From JABFRZ01 sp031413955 (GTDB lineage Bacteria; Planctomycetota; UBA1135; GCA-002686595), in NCBI GenBank assembly GCA_031413955.1, contig JANOGB010000477.1, positions 1-64,000 of the forward strand: a DNA stretch of 64,000 nucleotides, in the 5' to 3' direction. A program made the translations under genes and the position numbers. The notes beneath the pieces are model-generated. The model did no database searches and was not told where the DNA came from. It was given only the letters and a program-made list of their open reading frames with translations. Within the stretch, counting starts at the first letter, position 1. Each line of letters opens with the position of its first letter. Shown here one piece after another: positions 53,566-63,341 of this stretch.

Positions 53566-56500
53566 TCACGGCTCGCGGCGGGAATCGAACAGCGCCAGAT
53601 GCTTCCCCGCCGCCAGCACCACGCATGCGCCGTCGGGTGACACTCCGAGGCGCGGGTTGCCCGGTGGGAGGCCCTCGATCTCGGCCACCAGGCGGCCCGT
53701 GCTCGCGTCCCACACGCCCAGGAAGCCCAGCCAGTTCGCGCTGAACACGCGCTCGCCGCTGGGGGAGAGGACGGGCCAGAGGTGGCTGGTCTGCTTGCTC
53801 GTCCAGAGCGGGGCGAGGTCCCGCGCGGCGAGCATCTCCATGCCCTGGTTGCCGGCGTAAGCGGAGGCCAGGATCCGGCTCCCGTCGGGGCTGAACTGGA
53901 CGAAGAGCATCCCGGGCCGCAGCGTCTCGCGCAGCAGCGCGCCGCTCGCCGCGCTGCGCACCTGGATGCGGCCGTCGAAATTGCAGGCCACCAGCTCGCG
54001 CCCGTCGGGGGACCAGCTCGCGCCGAAGAGATCGCCGGGCCAGCCGTGGGTCTGCGAAGGCATGGGCGCGGTCCATGCGAGCGAGCCGTCGCCGAGACTC
54101 CACGCGCGCAGGGATCCGTCGTTGGCGGTCGCGGCCAGCTGGGACCCGGAGGGATCGAAGTGGACCTCGGTGGGCGCGGGTTGCTCGAGCCGTCCGAGCT
54201 GCCGGCCGTCCGCTGGGTCGAACAGCAGGATGTCGCGCTCCCAGTCGGCGAGCGCGAGCCGCGCGCCGTTGCGCGACCAGTCCAGGTGGCGGATGCGCGT
54301 CCCCGTGTGCAGCACGCGCTCGCGCGTTCGCGTCCGGGTGTTCCAGATCTCGACCTCGCCCGGGCCCCAGCCCACGGCCGCGCGCTCGCCGTCGGGCGCG
54401 AACGCCACGCCCGCCGGAGGCTCGCGCCCGTCCTCGCAGTACAGCGTGCGCCAGTCGCCGCGCTCGAGGTCCCACAGTCGCACCCTGCCGAGCGAGCAAC
54501 CGCTGACGACCCGGCGGCCATCGGCGCTGAACTGGAGCGTGTTCACGCGGCCCTTGTGCCCGACCAGGCGTCCGACGCGTTCCCAGGAGTCGGCCGCGAA
54601 GAGACGCACGATCGAGCCGCCGGCCACGGCGATCCGATGCGAGTCCGGGCTCCATGCCAGGGCCATCACCTGCCCGCCGATGCGGTCGGAGCGGTGCACC
54701 AGAGCGAGCGTCCGCGCGTCCCACACGAGGAGGCGCGACTCCCAGTTCCCGCCCGCGAGCCAGCGCCCGTCGGGGCTGCAAGCGACCTGCTGCATGCGCT
54801 CGCCACTCTCGCGCAGCACGGTCACGAGCGCGCGCGCGGCCACGTCCCACACGCCGATGCTGCCGTCCCACGAGGCGGCGAAGAGCCGTGCGCCGTCGGG
54901 CGACCAGGCGACGTCCGCGATGTCGCGCTGCGCGTCCACCCGCAGCAGGCCGAGGTTTGCGCGTTCCGCGGCGTCCCAGAGCTGCACGCCCTCGGTGCCG
55001 TAGGCGGCGAGCAGAAGGCCGGCGGGAGCGAAGGCCGCGCCGTGCCAGCCGTGCAGCTCCGCGTCCAGGCTCGGCAGCGGCTCCCAGGTCCGCGTGTCCC
55101 ACAGGCGCAGGGCGCCGAGGCGCGCGAACACGGCGAGCCACCCGCCATCGGCGGAGAGGCTGGCATTGTTGATCGATTCGTCGGTTTCGAGCACGAGCTC
55201 GCGCGTGACCGTGCCGCTGGCGAGGTCGACGACCTGGATGCGCGGAGGCTGGGCGGTGCCGGCGCACAGCAGCTGCTCGCCGCCCGCCAGGAGGAGCACG
55301 CTCTTGAGCTCGAGGTCCGAGAGCTCGAGCTTGCGCTCGCTCGTGTCCGACTCGCGCCAGAGGTGCCGCCACTCCCAGCCGCGCAGATCCGCGGGGCAAC
55401 CGTCGAGCAGCTCGCGCAGGTGGCTGATCTCGCCGCTCGAGAGCGCAGCCGAGGCCAGCGCCACGCGGTTTTGCGCGTCCTCGCGCCGCAGCTCCTCGGC
55501 GCGTTGCGCGGTCTCGCGTTGGGCGCGAGCGATGTCGCGCCGCAGGAGCGTCTCCACCAGCGCCAGCGCTCCGAGTCCGAGGACCACGGCCAGGATCGCC
55601 GCGGCCGCGCCGCGGTTGCGGCGGACCCACTTCCTGAGCTCGACCCAGGCTCCGGTCCGGTGCGCGCGCACGACGCGCCCCTCCAGCCAGGCGTTCAGCT
55701 CCTCGCCCAGCTCGAGCGCGCTCGCGTAACGTGCCGCCGGGTCGCGCTCCATGGCCTTCTCCGCGATCGCCACGAGCTCCTCGGGCGCGTGCGGGGCGAG
55801 GCGCACCAGCGGTTCCGGCGGGCCGGCGAGAAGAAAGGACACGAGCTCGCTGGAGGCGAGCTGCCGCTCGCGCGCGTAGGGGTGGCGTCCAGACAGGAGG
55901 TGGTAGAGCATCGCTCCGAGCGCGTACACGTCCGTGCGCGGCCCGATCGCGGCGGACTCGGCGCGCGCCTGCTCGGGCGCGAGATACCCGGGGGTCCCGA
56001 CGATGAAGCCCTGCTCCGTGGCCAGGGGCGAGCCGGGACCGGAGCGCGGCCCGCTCTCCCGGTCCGTCTGGATCACCTCCGTCTCCGGGCTCGCGGCGTT
56101 CGGCGCGCGCGACGGCTCGACCGGCAACGACGGCTCGAGCGGTAATGCCGTCTCGGGCCGGCCGGTCACCTTGGCGAGGCCCCAGTCCATCACGAACACC
56201 TCGCCGAAGCGTCCGACCATCACGTTGGCGGGCTTCAAGTCGCGATGGACCACGCCCTTCTCGTGCGCGTAGGCCACCGCTTCGCACACGCGCACGAGCA
56301 CGCGCACGGCGCGCGCGAGCGGCCACTCGGTAGCACCCGCGCGGTAGAGCGAGATCACCTGCGCGAAGTCGCGGCCCTGGACGCGCTTCATCGTGAAGTA
56401 TGCGCGCCCGCGCTCGTCGCGCCCGACGGCGTGGATCGCGACCACGCCAGGGTGGTCGAGCTGCGCCAGGATCTGCGCCTCGGCCAGGAGCCGGCTCTGC

Positions 56501-56904
56501 TGGCGCTCGATCTCGGCGCGCGAGGACGCCTCGCGGATCCGGTCCGGGCGCACGGTCTTCATCGCGATCGTACGCCGGAGGGCCGGATCGTAGACCTCGA
56601 GGATCGAGCCCATGCCGCCGCGCGCCAGCTCGCCGAGGATCTCGTAACGCTCCGCGGCCGGGAGCGCGCCGTCCGGGGCGGGATGTTCGCGCGGGTCGGG
56701 AGCCATCGGGCCAGGATCGAGCAGGCTCCGGGCGCGCTCGTGGGCCGCGTGCAGCGCCGATAGCCGCGCGGCCACGCCCGGATGCCGCGCGCGGAGTGCC
56801 TCGAACGAGGGCCCCGCGCCATGCTCGCTCTCCTCCAGCCAGGCGAGGAAGATCTCGACCACGTGCTCCGCGTCGCGGACGGGCGGATCGGGTTCCTCGG
56901 GCAT
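53566..56904 (-). CDS. Membrane serine/threonine protein kinase with C-terminal WD40 propellers
   Basis: 1112 aa. Kinase domain from about residue 85: glycine loop LARGGMGSILEVYD, IAMKTVR (catalytic Lys), VVHRDLKPANVMV, VMDWGLAKV (DWG in place of DFG, usual in this group) and GTPGYLAPEQARAE. A membrane helix (AAAAILAVVLGLGALALVETL) lies near residue 475, then a linker with GWEWRHLWRESDT and around a dozen WD40 repeats (VAWSPDGARLFAASWDGSIG, LAWSPDSHRIAVAGG, LQFSADGRRVVSGCSLGRVR) to the end. Planctomycete genomes hold many such kinases paired with ECF sigma factors, as here: the sigma gene ends 8 bp upstream. The ATG at 56904 directly follows it. Sensor input unknown. Confidence 0.9.
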   Translation of the reverse strand: MPEEPDPPVRDAEHVVEIFLAWLEESEHGAGPSFEALRARHPGVAARLSALHAAHERARSLLDPGPMAPDPREHPAPDGALPAAERYEILGELARGGMGSILEVYDPALRRTIAMKTVRPDRIREASSRAEIERQQSRLLAEAQILAQLDHPGVVAIHAVGRDERGRAYFTMKRVQGRDFAQVISLYRAGATEWPLARAVRVLVRVCEAVAYAHEKGVVHRDLKPANVMVGRFGEVFVMDWGLAKVTGRPETALPLEPSLPVEPSRAPNAASPETEVIQTDRESGPRSGPGSPLATEQGFIVGTPGYLAPEQARAESAAIGPRTDVYALGAMLYHLLSGRHPYARERQLASSELVSFLLAGPPEPLVRLAPHAPEELVAIAEKAMERDPAARYASALELGEELNAWLEGRVVRAHRTGAWVELRKWVRRNRGAAAAILAVVLGLGALALVETLLRRDIARAQRETAQRAEELRREDAQNRVALASAALSSGEISHLRELLDGCPADLRGWEWRHLWRESDTSERKLELSDLELKSVLLLAGGEQLLCAGTAQPPRIQVVDLASGTVTRELVLETDESINNASLSADGGWLAVFARLGALRLWDTRTWEPLPSLDAELHGWHGAAFAPAGLLLAAYGTEGVQLWDAAERANLGLLRVDAQRDIADVAWSPDGARLFAASWDGSIGVWDVAARALVTVLRESGERMQQVACSPDGRWLAGGNWESRLLVWDARTLALVHRSDRIGGQVMALAWSPDSHRIAVAGGSIVRLFAADSWERVGRLVGHKGRVNTLQFSADGRRVVSGCSLGRVRLWDLERGDWRTLYCEDGREPPAGVAFAPDGERAAVGWGPGEVEIWNTRTRTRERVLHTGTRIRHLDWSRNGARLALADWERDILLFDPADGRQLGRLEQPAPTEVHFDPSGSQLAATANDGSLRAWSLGDGSLAWTAPMPSQTHGWPGDLFGASWSPDGRELVACNFDGRIQVRSAASGALLRETLRPGMLFVQFSPDGSRILASAYAGNQGMEMLAARDLAPLWTSKQTSHLWPVLSPSGERVFSANWLGFLGVWDASTGRLVAEIEGLPPGNPRLGVSPDGACVVLAAGKHLALFDSRREP

Positions 56905-56912
56905 GTGCGGGT

Positions 56913-57488
56913 TCAGGCCTCGGACCTTCCGAGGTGCTGTCCGAGCTCGAGCAGCGCGCGGTGGTAGAGCTTGCGCGCTGCCTCCTCGCTGCGTCCGAGC
57001 TCCTGCGCGATGCGCTGCCAGGACAGGCCCTCGAGCGAGCGCAGCTCGACCACGCGCTGGCGCAGCGGATCGAGCTCCTCGAGCGCTTCCACCACGCGCT
57101 GCCGCCGCTCCTCGAGCGTGAGCTGGGCTGCGATCGAGTTGTCGCCGGTGGCGATCAGGTCGCTCGAGAGGGCCTCGAACGAATGCTCGCGGTTGCGGCG
57201 GACCTCGTCGACGATGTGGTTGCGCGCCACGGCCGTCACCCAGCGCAGGAAGACTCGTTCTTCTTGCAGGTCTCCCGCGCGCAGGGTGCGCAGGGCTTCC
57301 GCGAACACGCTCTGCAGGACGTCGCTGGACTCGAGGCATTCGCGTGCCGCGGGGCCCATCATCAGACGGATGCGCGCGAGCAGGCGCCCCTGGTAGCGGG
57401 TGATCACCTGCGTCAGCGCACTCAGGTCGAGCGTGGGATCGGGATGCGGGCCGACTCCGTCGGCAGAGTCCGAGTCCGGGGGGGTCAT
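56913..57488 (-). CDS. ECF sigma factor of the kinase-associated (ECF-STK) type
   Basis: 191 aa. Region 2: YQGRLLARIRLMMGPAAREC, ESSDVLQSVFAEALRTL, RVFLRWVTAVARNHIVDEVR; region 4: LEELDPLRQRVVELRSLEGL, SWQRIAQELGRSEEAARKLY and HRALLELG. It lacks a membrane segment, unlike the two fusion sigma factors. Immediately upstream of and co-oriented with the WD40 kinase, which may control it by phosphorylation (known idea for this family, not shown here). The ATG at 57488 starts an acidic N-terminus. Confidence 0.88.
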   Translation of the reverse strand: MTPPDSDSADGVGPHPDPTLDLSALTQVITRYQGRLLARIRLMMGPAARECLESSDVLQSVFAEALRTLRAGDLQEERVFLRWVTAVARNHIVDEVRRNREHSFEALSSDLIATGDNSIAAQLTLEERRQRVVEALEELDPLRQRVVELRSLEGLSWQRIAQELGRSEEAARKLYHRALLELGQHLGRSEA

Positions 57489-57772
57489 GGCTCTCTCTCC
57501 GCCGCTAGTGTAGGCGACCGACGCCGAGCCGAAGAAAACCTGGGAAACCGAGTCCGGTTCCGCGCTCCCGATCGCCAGATCTCGGGGGATACAGCGAGGG
57601 ACAGGCCCGCGGGAAGGGGCAGTCGAGGGATTGCGAAGGCCCCCCGGGGTGACCCGGGGGGCCCCAATCCCGCCGGGGAACCCGCCGCGGCAGCGGGGCC
57701 CTCGTGGAGGGCATGGCCCCGTCCCCGTCCTTCCCTGGTGACCGCCCGGGGGACAGGGCATCCTCTCGCGGC
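57489..57772. promoter_or_regulatory. Divergent intergenic region with strong GTGA-loop hairpin
   Basis: 284 bp between the ECF-STK sigma gene and the PVC cytochrome gene. It contains perfect 11-bp arms GGCCCCCCGGG (57638-57648) and CCCGGGGGGCC (57653-57663) closed by GTGA, a GNRA-type tetraloop in the plus-strand RNA. An outer helix GGGATTG/CAATCCC extends it to 57627-57671. A second, weaker pairing GCCCCGTCCCC (57716)/GGGGACAGGGC (57749) lies just before the PVC start. Probably a structured 5' leader of the PVC gene, or a terminator-like block. Confidence 0.5.
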
Positions 57773-60700
57773 ATGCCCCTCACCTGCTCGTCTGCGGCCT
57801 GCGCCGCGTTCGCGCTTCTCCTCTGCCGGACCCAGGAAAGCTACGTCCCGCGCATCGAGCCCGCCTCCGACGAGGCCACGCAGGCGATCCAGGGGTTCGC
57901 GCCGGCCAAGGGGATCGAGGTGGAGCTCTTCGCGGCCGAGCCGCGCCTCGCGAACCCGGTCTCGTTCTGCGTCGATCACGGCGGCACGGTCTACGTCGCC
58001 GAGACGTTTCGGCACCACCAGGGCGTGACCGACATCCGCAGCCACATGGACTGGCTCGACGACGACCTGGCCGCGAAGACGGTCGAGGACCGCCGGGCGA
58101 TGTTCAGGAAGTTCGAGGGCGCGAACTACGACCCGGGCTACGGGCGCGCGTTCGAGCAGGTGCGGCGCATCGTCGATCGCGACGGCGACGACCTGGCGGA
58201 CGAGGACACGGTCTTCGCCACGGGCTTCGCCGACCACGCGGCCGGGATCGGGGCGGGCGTGCTCAGCTACGAGGGCAGCGTCTACTACACCTGCATCCCG
58301 GATCTGTGGAAGCTGCGCGACGCGGACGGCGACGGCCGGGCGGAGGAGCAGCAGAAGCTCTCGAGCGGCTACGGCGTGCACGTCGCGCTGCTCGGCCACG
58401 ACCTGCACGGCCTCGTCGTCGGGCCCGACCGGCGGCTCTATTTCTCCTGCGGCGACCGCGGTTTTCACGTCGAGACGAAGGAGGGCGTGCTCGCGCACCC
58501 GCAGTGCGGCGCGGTGTTGCGCTGCGAGCTCGACGGCTCCAAGCTCGAGGTCTGGCACACGGGCCTGCGCAATCCGCAGGAGCTCGCCTTCGACGCCCAC
58601 GGCAACCTCTGGACGGGCGACAACAACTCCGACGGCGGCGACCGCGCGCGCTGGGTCAACGTGATCGAGGGCGGCGACTCGGGCTGGCGTTACGCCTACC
58701 AGTGGATCACCGAGCCCGTCGCGCGCGGGCCGTGGAACGACGAGAAGCTGTGGCATCCCATGCACGAGGGCCAGGCCGCCTACATCGTGCCGCCGATCGC
58801 GAACCTGGCCGACGGGCCGGCGGGGCTGACGTATTACCCGGGCACGGGGCTCTCGCCCGCGTACGACGGGCACTTCTTCCTGTGCGATTTTCGCGGCGAC
58901 GCGAGTGCGAGCGGGATCCACACGTTCACCGTGCAGCCGAAGGGCGCGTTCTGGGAGCTCGGCCCGGTGTCGCGCTTCCTCTGGGGCTCGCTCGTCACCG
59001 ACTGCGACTTCGGGCCGGACGGCGCGCTGTGGTTCAGCGACTGGGTCTACGGCTGGGAGCAGACGGGCAAGGGGCGTATCTATCGCGCGCTCGATCCGGA
59101 GGCGCAGCGCACGGCGCTCGTGAGCGAGACGCGCACGCTGCTCGCCAAGGGCATGGGCGCGCGGAGCGAGGACGAGCTCGTCGAGCTCCTCGGTCATCCA
59201 GACCAGCGCGTGCGGCAGGAGGCGCACTTCGCGCTGGCAGACCACGGGGCGCTGGCGCGCATCGCCAGCGTGGCGACGGACGAGACGAATCCCCTCCTGA
59301 AGCGCGTCCACGCCCTGTGGGCCCTTTGGATTCGGGCGAGAGGGGGTGCGAACGAGGCGGCCGAGCCGTTGATCGCCCTGGCGGGGAGCAAGACGCCCGA
59401 GATCCGCGCGCAGGCGCTGCGTGCGCTGGGCGACGTGCCGGATTCGGTCCGGACTTCGATGGGTGATTGGAACCGGGGTCCCCTCTGGGACGCCGTGCGC
59501 ACCGGTCTCGCCGATCCCGAGCCGCGCGTGCGTTTCTTCGCGGCGCTGGCGGCCAGGTTCTACTCCGCCTCCGAGCAGCCGCTCCTGCGCCTGCTGGCCG
59601 AGACCGGGACCGGTGACCCGAACCTGCGGCACGCGGCGAGCTACGCCCTCTCCACGATCCTCCACCGCGAGCTCCCGCGCGCGACGCAAGATCCTGATCG
59701 CAACGTGCGCCTGGGTGTGGTGGTCGCCTTGCGCAAGCGCTGCGAGAGGTGGCGAGGCGTCTCTCTCGAAGGTTTCTTCCACGACCTCGAGGAGGTACGT
59801 CGAACGGCCGAGCGGACCATCGCGTCCTTCCTGCTCGACGAAGACCCGCTGATTGTGCTCGAGGCCGCGCGCGCGATCCACGACGTGCCGATCGAGGGCG
59901 CGCTCGAGTCGCTGGCCATGGCGCGCGTGGGTGAAGAGCAGCTCGCGGCCGGCGAGCGCGCGCTCGTGCGCCGCGTGCTGAACGCGAATGATCGTCTGGG
60001 GCGCTCCGACACGCTGGCGAGTTACGCAGAGCGCGCCGATCTCTCGCTCGAGGCGCGCGTCGAGGCGCTCGACATGCTCGCGCACTGGTGCGCGCCCTCG
60101 GCGCGCGACCGCGTGACCAACGAATGGCGGCCGTTCGGGCCACGCAAGCCCGAGACGGTCCGCGGCCTGCCCGCGCGGGCCGCGCGCCTCGCGAGCTCGC
60201 TCGCGGGCGCGCCCGACGCGGTGCTCGAAGGCTTCGCGCGCTTCGCCGGCGCAGTGCAAGCGAGAGAGGCCGCCGGGTCGCTCGCGACGCTCGTGGCCGA
60301 ACGCGAACGCGGCAGCGGCGTGAAGACTGCGGCGCTCGAGGCGCTCGAGGCGATGAAAGCCGACAACCTCGTGCCGACGGTGCGCCTGGCCCTGGGCGAT
60401 CTCGACGGGCGTGTGCGCGCGTCGGCGCTGGAACGTCTGGAACGAATCGCGCCGGCCGAGGTGCTCGCCAGCCTGCCGGAAGTCGCCGCGCAGGGCGAGA
60501 TCGCCGAGCGCAGGGCCGCCTATCGCCTGCTGGCGCAACACGCCGAGCCGGCGGCATCCGAGGCGCTCGCGCGCGAGCTCGGGCGCCTGGAGGACGAGCT
60601 CGTGCCTGCCGAGCTCGCCCTGGATCTCCTCGAGGCTTGCGAAAAGCAGGGCACGCCGGCGCTGAAGGAAGCCGTCGAGCGCCGCCGTACCGCGCGCTCG

Positions 60701-61156
60701 CCCGACACGGCGCTCGCGCCCTACCTCGATGCTCTCTTCGGCGGCGATTCCGGACGCGGTAGCGACGTCTTCCAGCGCGTCGACCTCTCCTGCACGCGCT
60801 GCCATGCGTGGTGGAAAGACGCCGACGAACGCGTGGGCCCGAACCTGTTCGGCGTCGGCCAGCGCCTGACGCGCTTGCAGCTCCTCGAGTCGATCGTCGG
60901 CCCGAACCGCCGCACGACGCCCGGCTTCGGCGCGCGCGCCTTCTTCCTGGCGGACGGGCGCGTCGTCAGCGGACGCGTGTTCGAGGAGAGCGACACGCTC
61001 GTGCGCCTCTTCGACGCGAACAACAATCCGATCGCGCTGGAACGCTCGACGATCACCGAGGAGCGCGCCGACCTCTCGTCCATGCCCGAGGATCTGGGGA
61101 AGACGATTCCTCCGGCCGAGATGCGGGATCTCCTTGCATACCTGGCGAACCTCTGA
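57773..61156 (+). CDS. PVC-type membrane-bound dehydrogenase: beta-propeller, HEAT repeats and c-type heme domain
   Basis: 1127 aa. Signal segment (SSAACAAFALLLC), then a planctomycete dehydrogenase-like propeller (GIEVELFAAEPRLANPVSFC, GTVYVAETFR, YSLSP-like LSPAYDGHFFLCDFRGD, ALWFSDWVYGWEQTGKGRIY) over residues ~40-450. HEAT repeats follow over ~460-960 (HPDQRVRQEAHFALADHG; TPEIRAQALRALGDV; DGRVRASALERLERI). The C-terminus holds a CTRCH heme c motif near residue 1005 with VGPNLFGVGQRLTRLQLLES and IVGPNRR, the planctomycete heme-binding domain. Such proteins are thought to oxidise sugars or alcohols in the periplasm with electron transfer to the heme. The ATG at 57773 is the first that gives a signal peptide. 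Confidence 0.9.
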   Translation: MPLTCSSAACAAFALLLCRTQESYVPRIEPASDEATQAIQGFAPAKGIEVELFAAEPRLANPVSFCVDHGGTVYVAETFRHHQGVTDIRSHMDWLDDDLAAKTVEDRRAMFRKFEGANYDPGYGRAFEQVRRIVDRDGDDLADEDTVFATGFADHAAGIGAGVLSYEGSVYYTCIPDLWKLRDADGDGRAEEQQKLSSGYGVHVALLGHDLHGLVVGPDRRLYFSCGDRGFHVETKEGVLAHPQCGAVLRCELDGSKLEVWHTGLRNPQELAFDAHGNLWTGDNNSDGGDRARWVNVIEGGDSGWRYAYQWITEPVARGPWNDEKLWHPMHEGQAAYIVPPIANLADGPAGLTYYPGTGLSPAYDGHFFLCDFRGDASASGIHTFTVQPKGAFWELGPVSRFLWGSLVTDCDFGPDGALWFSDWVYGWEQTGKGRIYRALDPEAQRTALVSETRTLLAKGMGARSEDELVELLGHPDQRVRQEAHFALADHGALARIASVATDETNPLLKRVHALWALWIRARGGANEAAEPLIALAGSKTPEIRAQALRALGDVPDSVRTSMGDWNRGPLWDAVRTGLADPEPRVRFFAALAARFYSASEQPLLRLLAETGTGDPNLRHAASYALSTILHRELPRATQDPDRNVRLGVVVALRKRCERWRGVSLEGFFHDLEEVRRTAERTIASFLLDEDPLIVLEAARAIHDVPIEGALESLAMARVGEEQLAAGERALVRRVLNANDRLGRSDTLASYAERADLSLEARVEALDMLAHWCAPSARDRVTNEWRPFGPRKPETVRGLPARAARLASSLAGAPDAVLEGFARFAGAVQAREAAGSLATLVAERERGSGVKTAALEALEAMKADNLVPTVRLALGDLDGRVRASALERLERIAPAEVLASLPEVAAQGEIAERRAAYRLLAQHAEPAASEALARELGRLEDELVPAELALDLLEACEKQGTPALKEAVERRRTARSPDTALAPYLDALFGGDSGRGSDVFQRVDLSCTRCHAWWKDADERVGPNLFGVGQRLTRLQLLESIVGPNRRTTPGFGARAFFLADGRVVSGRVFEESDTLVRLFDANNNPIALERSTITEERADLSSMPEDLGKTIPPAEMRDLLAYLANL

Positions 61157-61321
61157 CGCCTGCGACGGGCAAAGAGCGTGCCCTCCGATGTGCAGCGCTC
61201 CCGCTTGCAGCCCGTCGGCTGCAGGTGTATCCCGGTGCGCCATACGGAGGGTTGCCCGCGACCGGGCGCAACGGGTGCCGGGTGCGGGTGATCTCCGAGT
61301 CCCTGCTCACCCCACTCAGCC

Positions 61322-62503
61322 ATGATCGCTCACGGAATCGTCCTTTCCATCGCGAGTCTGTGCCTCCAAGTCCAGGACGGCACCGGGCGTCCGTCCGGTG
61401 TCCCGACCGGAACAACGGTCGAGCCCGTCGTGCCGACCTTCGTGCCCTCGCTGCGGCGCGAGCTTCCCCCGCAGATGATCACGCTCCCCTCCGGTGAGCG
61501 CGTCGACTTCGGCGCGCACGAGACCTGGAAGCCGATCTGCACGGGTGCCGGAAGCGTGTCGCCGGAGGAGCTCCAGCGCCAGGTGCTGAGGCATGAGCTC
61601 CTGGTCCGCCGCCCCGGACACGTGATCGACACGACGCCCGACGTCCAGAGGATCGGCAGCTTCAACATCGTCTTCGTGCTCAGCGGGAGCATCCCCGCCG
61701 CCGCGCCGGCCGCCTTCGCGGCTTGCGAGGCCTACATGGAGTCGTTCTTCTCCGACCCGATCACGATCACGGTCAACGTCTCGTTCCAGGTGCTCGCCTC
61801 GAACATCCTGGGCAGCACGGGCTCGAGCTCGGGCTACGTCTCCTATTCGCCCTCACGGGCCCAGATCGTGGCCGACATGGACGCGGGCGTGGTCGTCGAC
61901 ACCATTCAGGCCTTCCTGCCGACGACGTCGACCTGTCCTGTGCGCTACACGAGCTCGAGCTCGGTCACCAACGAGACGCGCGTGTTCTTCAACTACGCTG
62001 CCTACAAGGCGGTCGACGGGATCGTGACGGGCGCCGACGCGAGCATGACGCTCAACTCGGTCTTCGCCTTCGACTACGACCCCTCGAACGGGATCACGAC
62101 CAACCAGTACTCGTTCCAGGACATCATCATCCACGAGACGGGGCACGCGATGGGCTTCACCTCGGGCGGCGACTTCCGCTTCCGCGACATGGACGTGCTA
62201 GATCTGTTCCGCTTCCAGCGCACGGACGGCACGGGTGACTTCAACCCCGACACGACGGCCGAGTTCCAGGCACGCGCCCGTCTGGTGGCGTTCAACGCGC
62301 CGAACGACGACCACAACTCCGACCTGATCTCGGCCGAGTACCGCATGTCGGATGGCAACCCCTACCAGATGAGCCACTTCCGCGAGCAGACGGCCAACAT
62401 CGGGCTGATGGATCCCGCGCTCGCGCCGGGGCAGACGTTTTATCCGGCCTTCTACTCCACGGCCGACCTCGCGATGTTCGACGCGATCGGCTACGACTAC
62501 TGA
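61322..62503 (+). CDS. Exported zinc metalloprotease (NF038122-like)
   Basis: 393 aa. N-terminal signal (HGIVLSIASLCLQ). The catalytic region carries HETGHAMGFTSGGDFR, the H-E-x-x-H-x-x-G zinc motif, near residue 270, preceded by NGITTNQYSFQDIIIHE and followed by MDPALAPG in place of a met-turn. The N-terminal half is beta-rich (FNIVFVLSGSIPAAAP, ITITVNVSFQVLAS). This matches the NF038122 family of secreted metalloproteases often found in planctomycetes; peptide targets unknown. Gene-free stretch 61157-61321 before it shows no strong signal. Confidence 0.85.
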   Translation: MIAHGIVLSIASLCLQVQDGTGRPSGVPTGTTVEPVVPTFVPSLRRELPPQMITLPSGERVDFGAHETWKPICTGAGSVSPEELQRQVLRHELLVRRPGHVIDTTPDVQRIGSFNIVFVLSGSIPAAAPAAFAACEAYMESFFSDPITITVNVSFQVLASNILGSTGSSSGYVSYSPSRAQIVADMDAGVVVDTIQAFLPTTSTCPVRYTSSSSVTNETRVFFNYAAYKAVDGIVTGADASMTLNSVFAFDYDPSNGITTNQYSFQDIIIHETGHAMGFTSGGDFRFRDMDVLDLFRFQRTDGTGDFNPDTTAEFQARARLVAFNAPNDDHNSDLISAEYRMSDGNPYQMSHFREQTANIGLMDPALAPGQTFYPAFYSTADLAMFDAIGYDY

Positions 62504-62557
62504 TCCTCTGCGGGAGCTCGGGGCCTGGCTCGGCCGGGCCCCGGTTCCCATCGACCC

Positions 62558-63334
62558 ATGCTCACCAACCTCCTGCTCTTTGCCTGTTCGCTCGGCGTTT
62601 CCGTCCAGGACGAGAAGCCTCCGCCCAGCACGGAACAGATCGCGGCCACCATCGAGTCCCTCGAGAAGGCGCTCGCGAAAGACGCCAAGGCCGAGGACGC
62701 CTCGCGGGCCCTGCGCGCCGCGCTGGAGGTCGTCGACGCGCGCGTGATCGATGTGATCGAGGCGAGGGGCCTGCGCCACGCCGATCCCGAGATACGCGGC
62801 GCCGCCGTCGAGGCGCTGGCGCGCATGGAGCACCCGGCCGCGCTGAAGGCGCTCCAGGAGATGCTGAAGCGCGACAAGAAGGAGCTGCAGGACGCTCCGC
62901 CGCGCTACGCGGCCTTGCTGCGCGCCATCGCTCGGCACGGCAAGGAGAGCTCGATCCCTTTGCTGGTCGAAGATCTCTTCCAGTCGCCCGACCGCGGCGT
63001 CATCGCGGCGCGCATCCTGGGTCTCGGGCACATCCGCTCGCCGAAGTCGGTCGACGAGCTCATCGACCTGATGCGCTCCTCGCCGCGCCCGCGCGTGGGC
63101 GATCACATGGCGGAGTTCCGCCTCGCGCTGGTCGTCTTGACGGGCGAGGACAAGGGCACGGACCGGGAGCTGTGGATCAACTGGTACGGCGACCACAAGT
63201 CGAAGCTCGAGATCGCAGCGGAAGCGCTCGAGCTGCCGCGCGAGCTGCAGCGGCGCTGGAACCAGTACTGGGGAGTCAAGGACGAGGAAGAGGCGGGCGC
63301 GGAAGGCAAGCGGCGCAAGGGCAAGGAGAAGTAG
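62558..63334 (+). CDS. Exported HEAT-repeat protein
   Basis: 258 aa with a short signal (LLLFACSLGVSVQ). HEAT-like repeats: HADPEIRGAAVEALARMEHP with ALKALQEML, RYAALLRAIARHGKESSIPL, RGVIAARILGLGHIRSPKSV. The C-terminal ELWINWYGDHKSKLEI and the charged tail (DEEEAGAEGKRRKGKEK) resemble the HEAT-like protein at 24526. No catalytic motif; such proteins are usually scaffolds. Followed by a full family A palindrome. Confidence 0.8.
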   Translation: MLTNLLLFACSLGVSVQDEKPPPSTEQIAATIESLEKALAKDAKAEDASRALRAALEVVDARVIDVIEARGLRHADPEIRGAAVEALARMEHPAALKALQEMLKRDKKELQDAPPRYAALLRAIARHGKESSIPLLVEDLFQSPDRGVIAARILGLGHIRSPKSVDELIDLMRSSPRPRVGDHMAEFRLALVVLTGEDKGTDRELWINWYGDHKSKLEIAAEALELPRELQRRWNQYWGVKDEEEAGAEGKRRKGKEK

Positions 63335-63341
63335 TTCTCAT

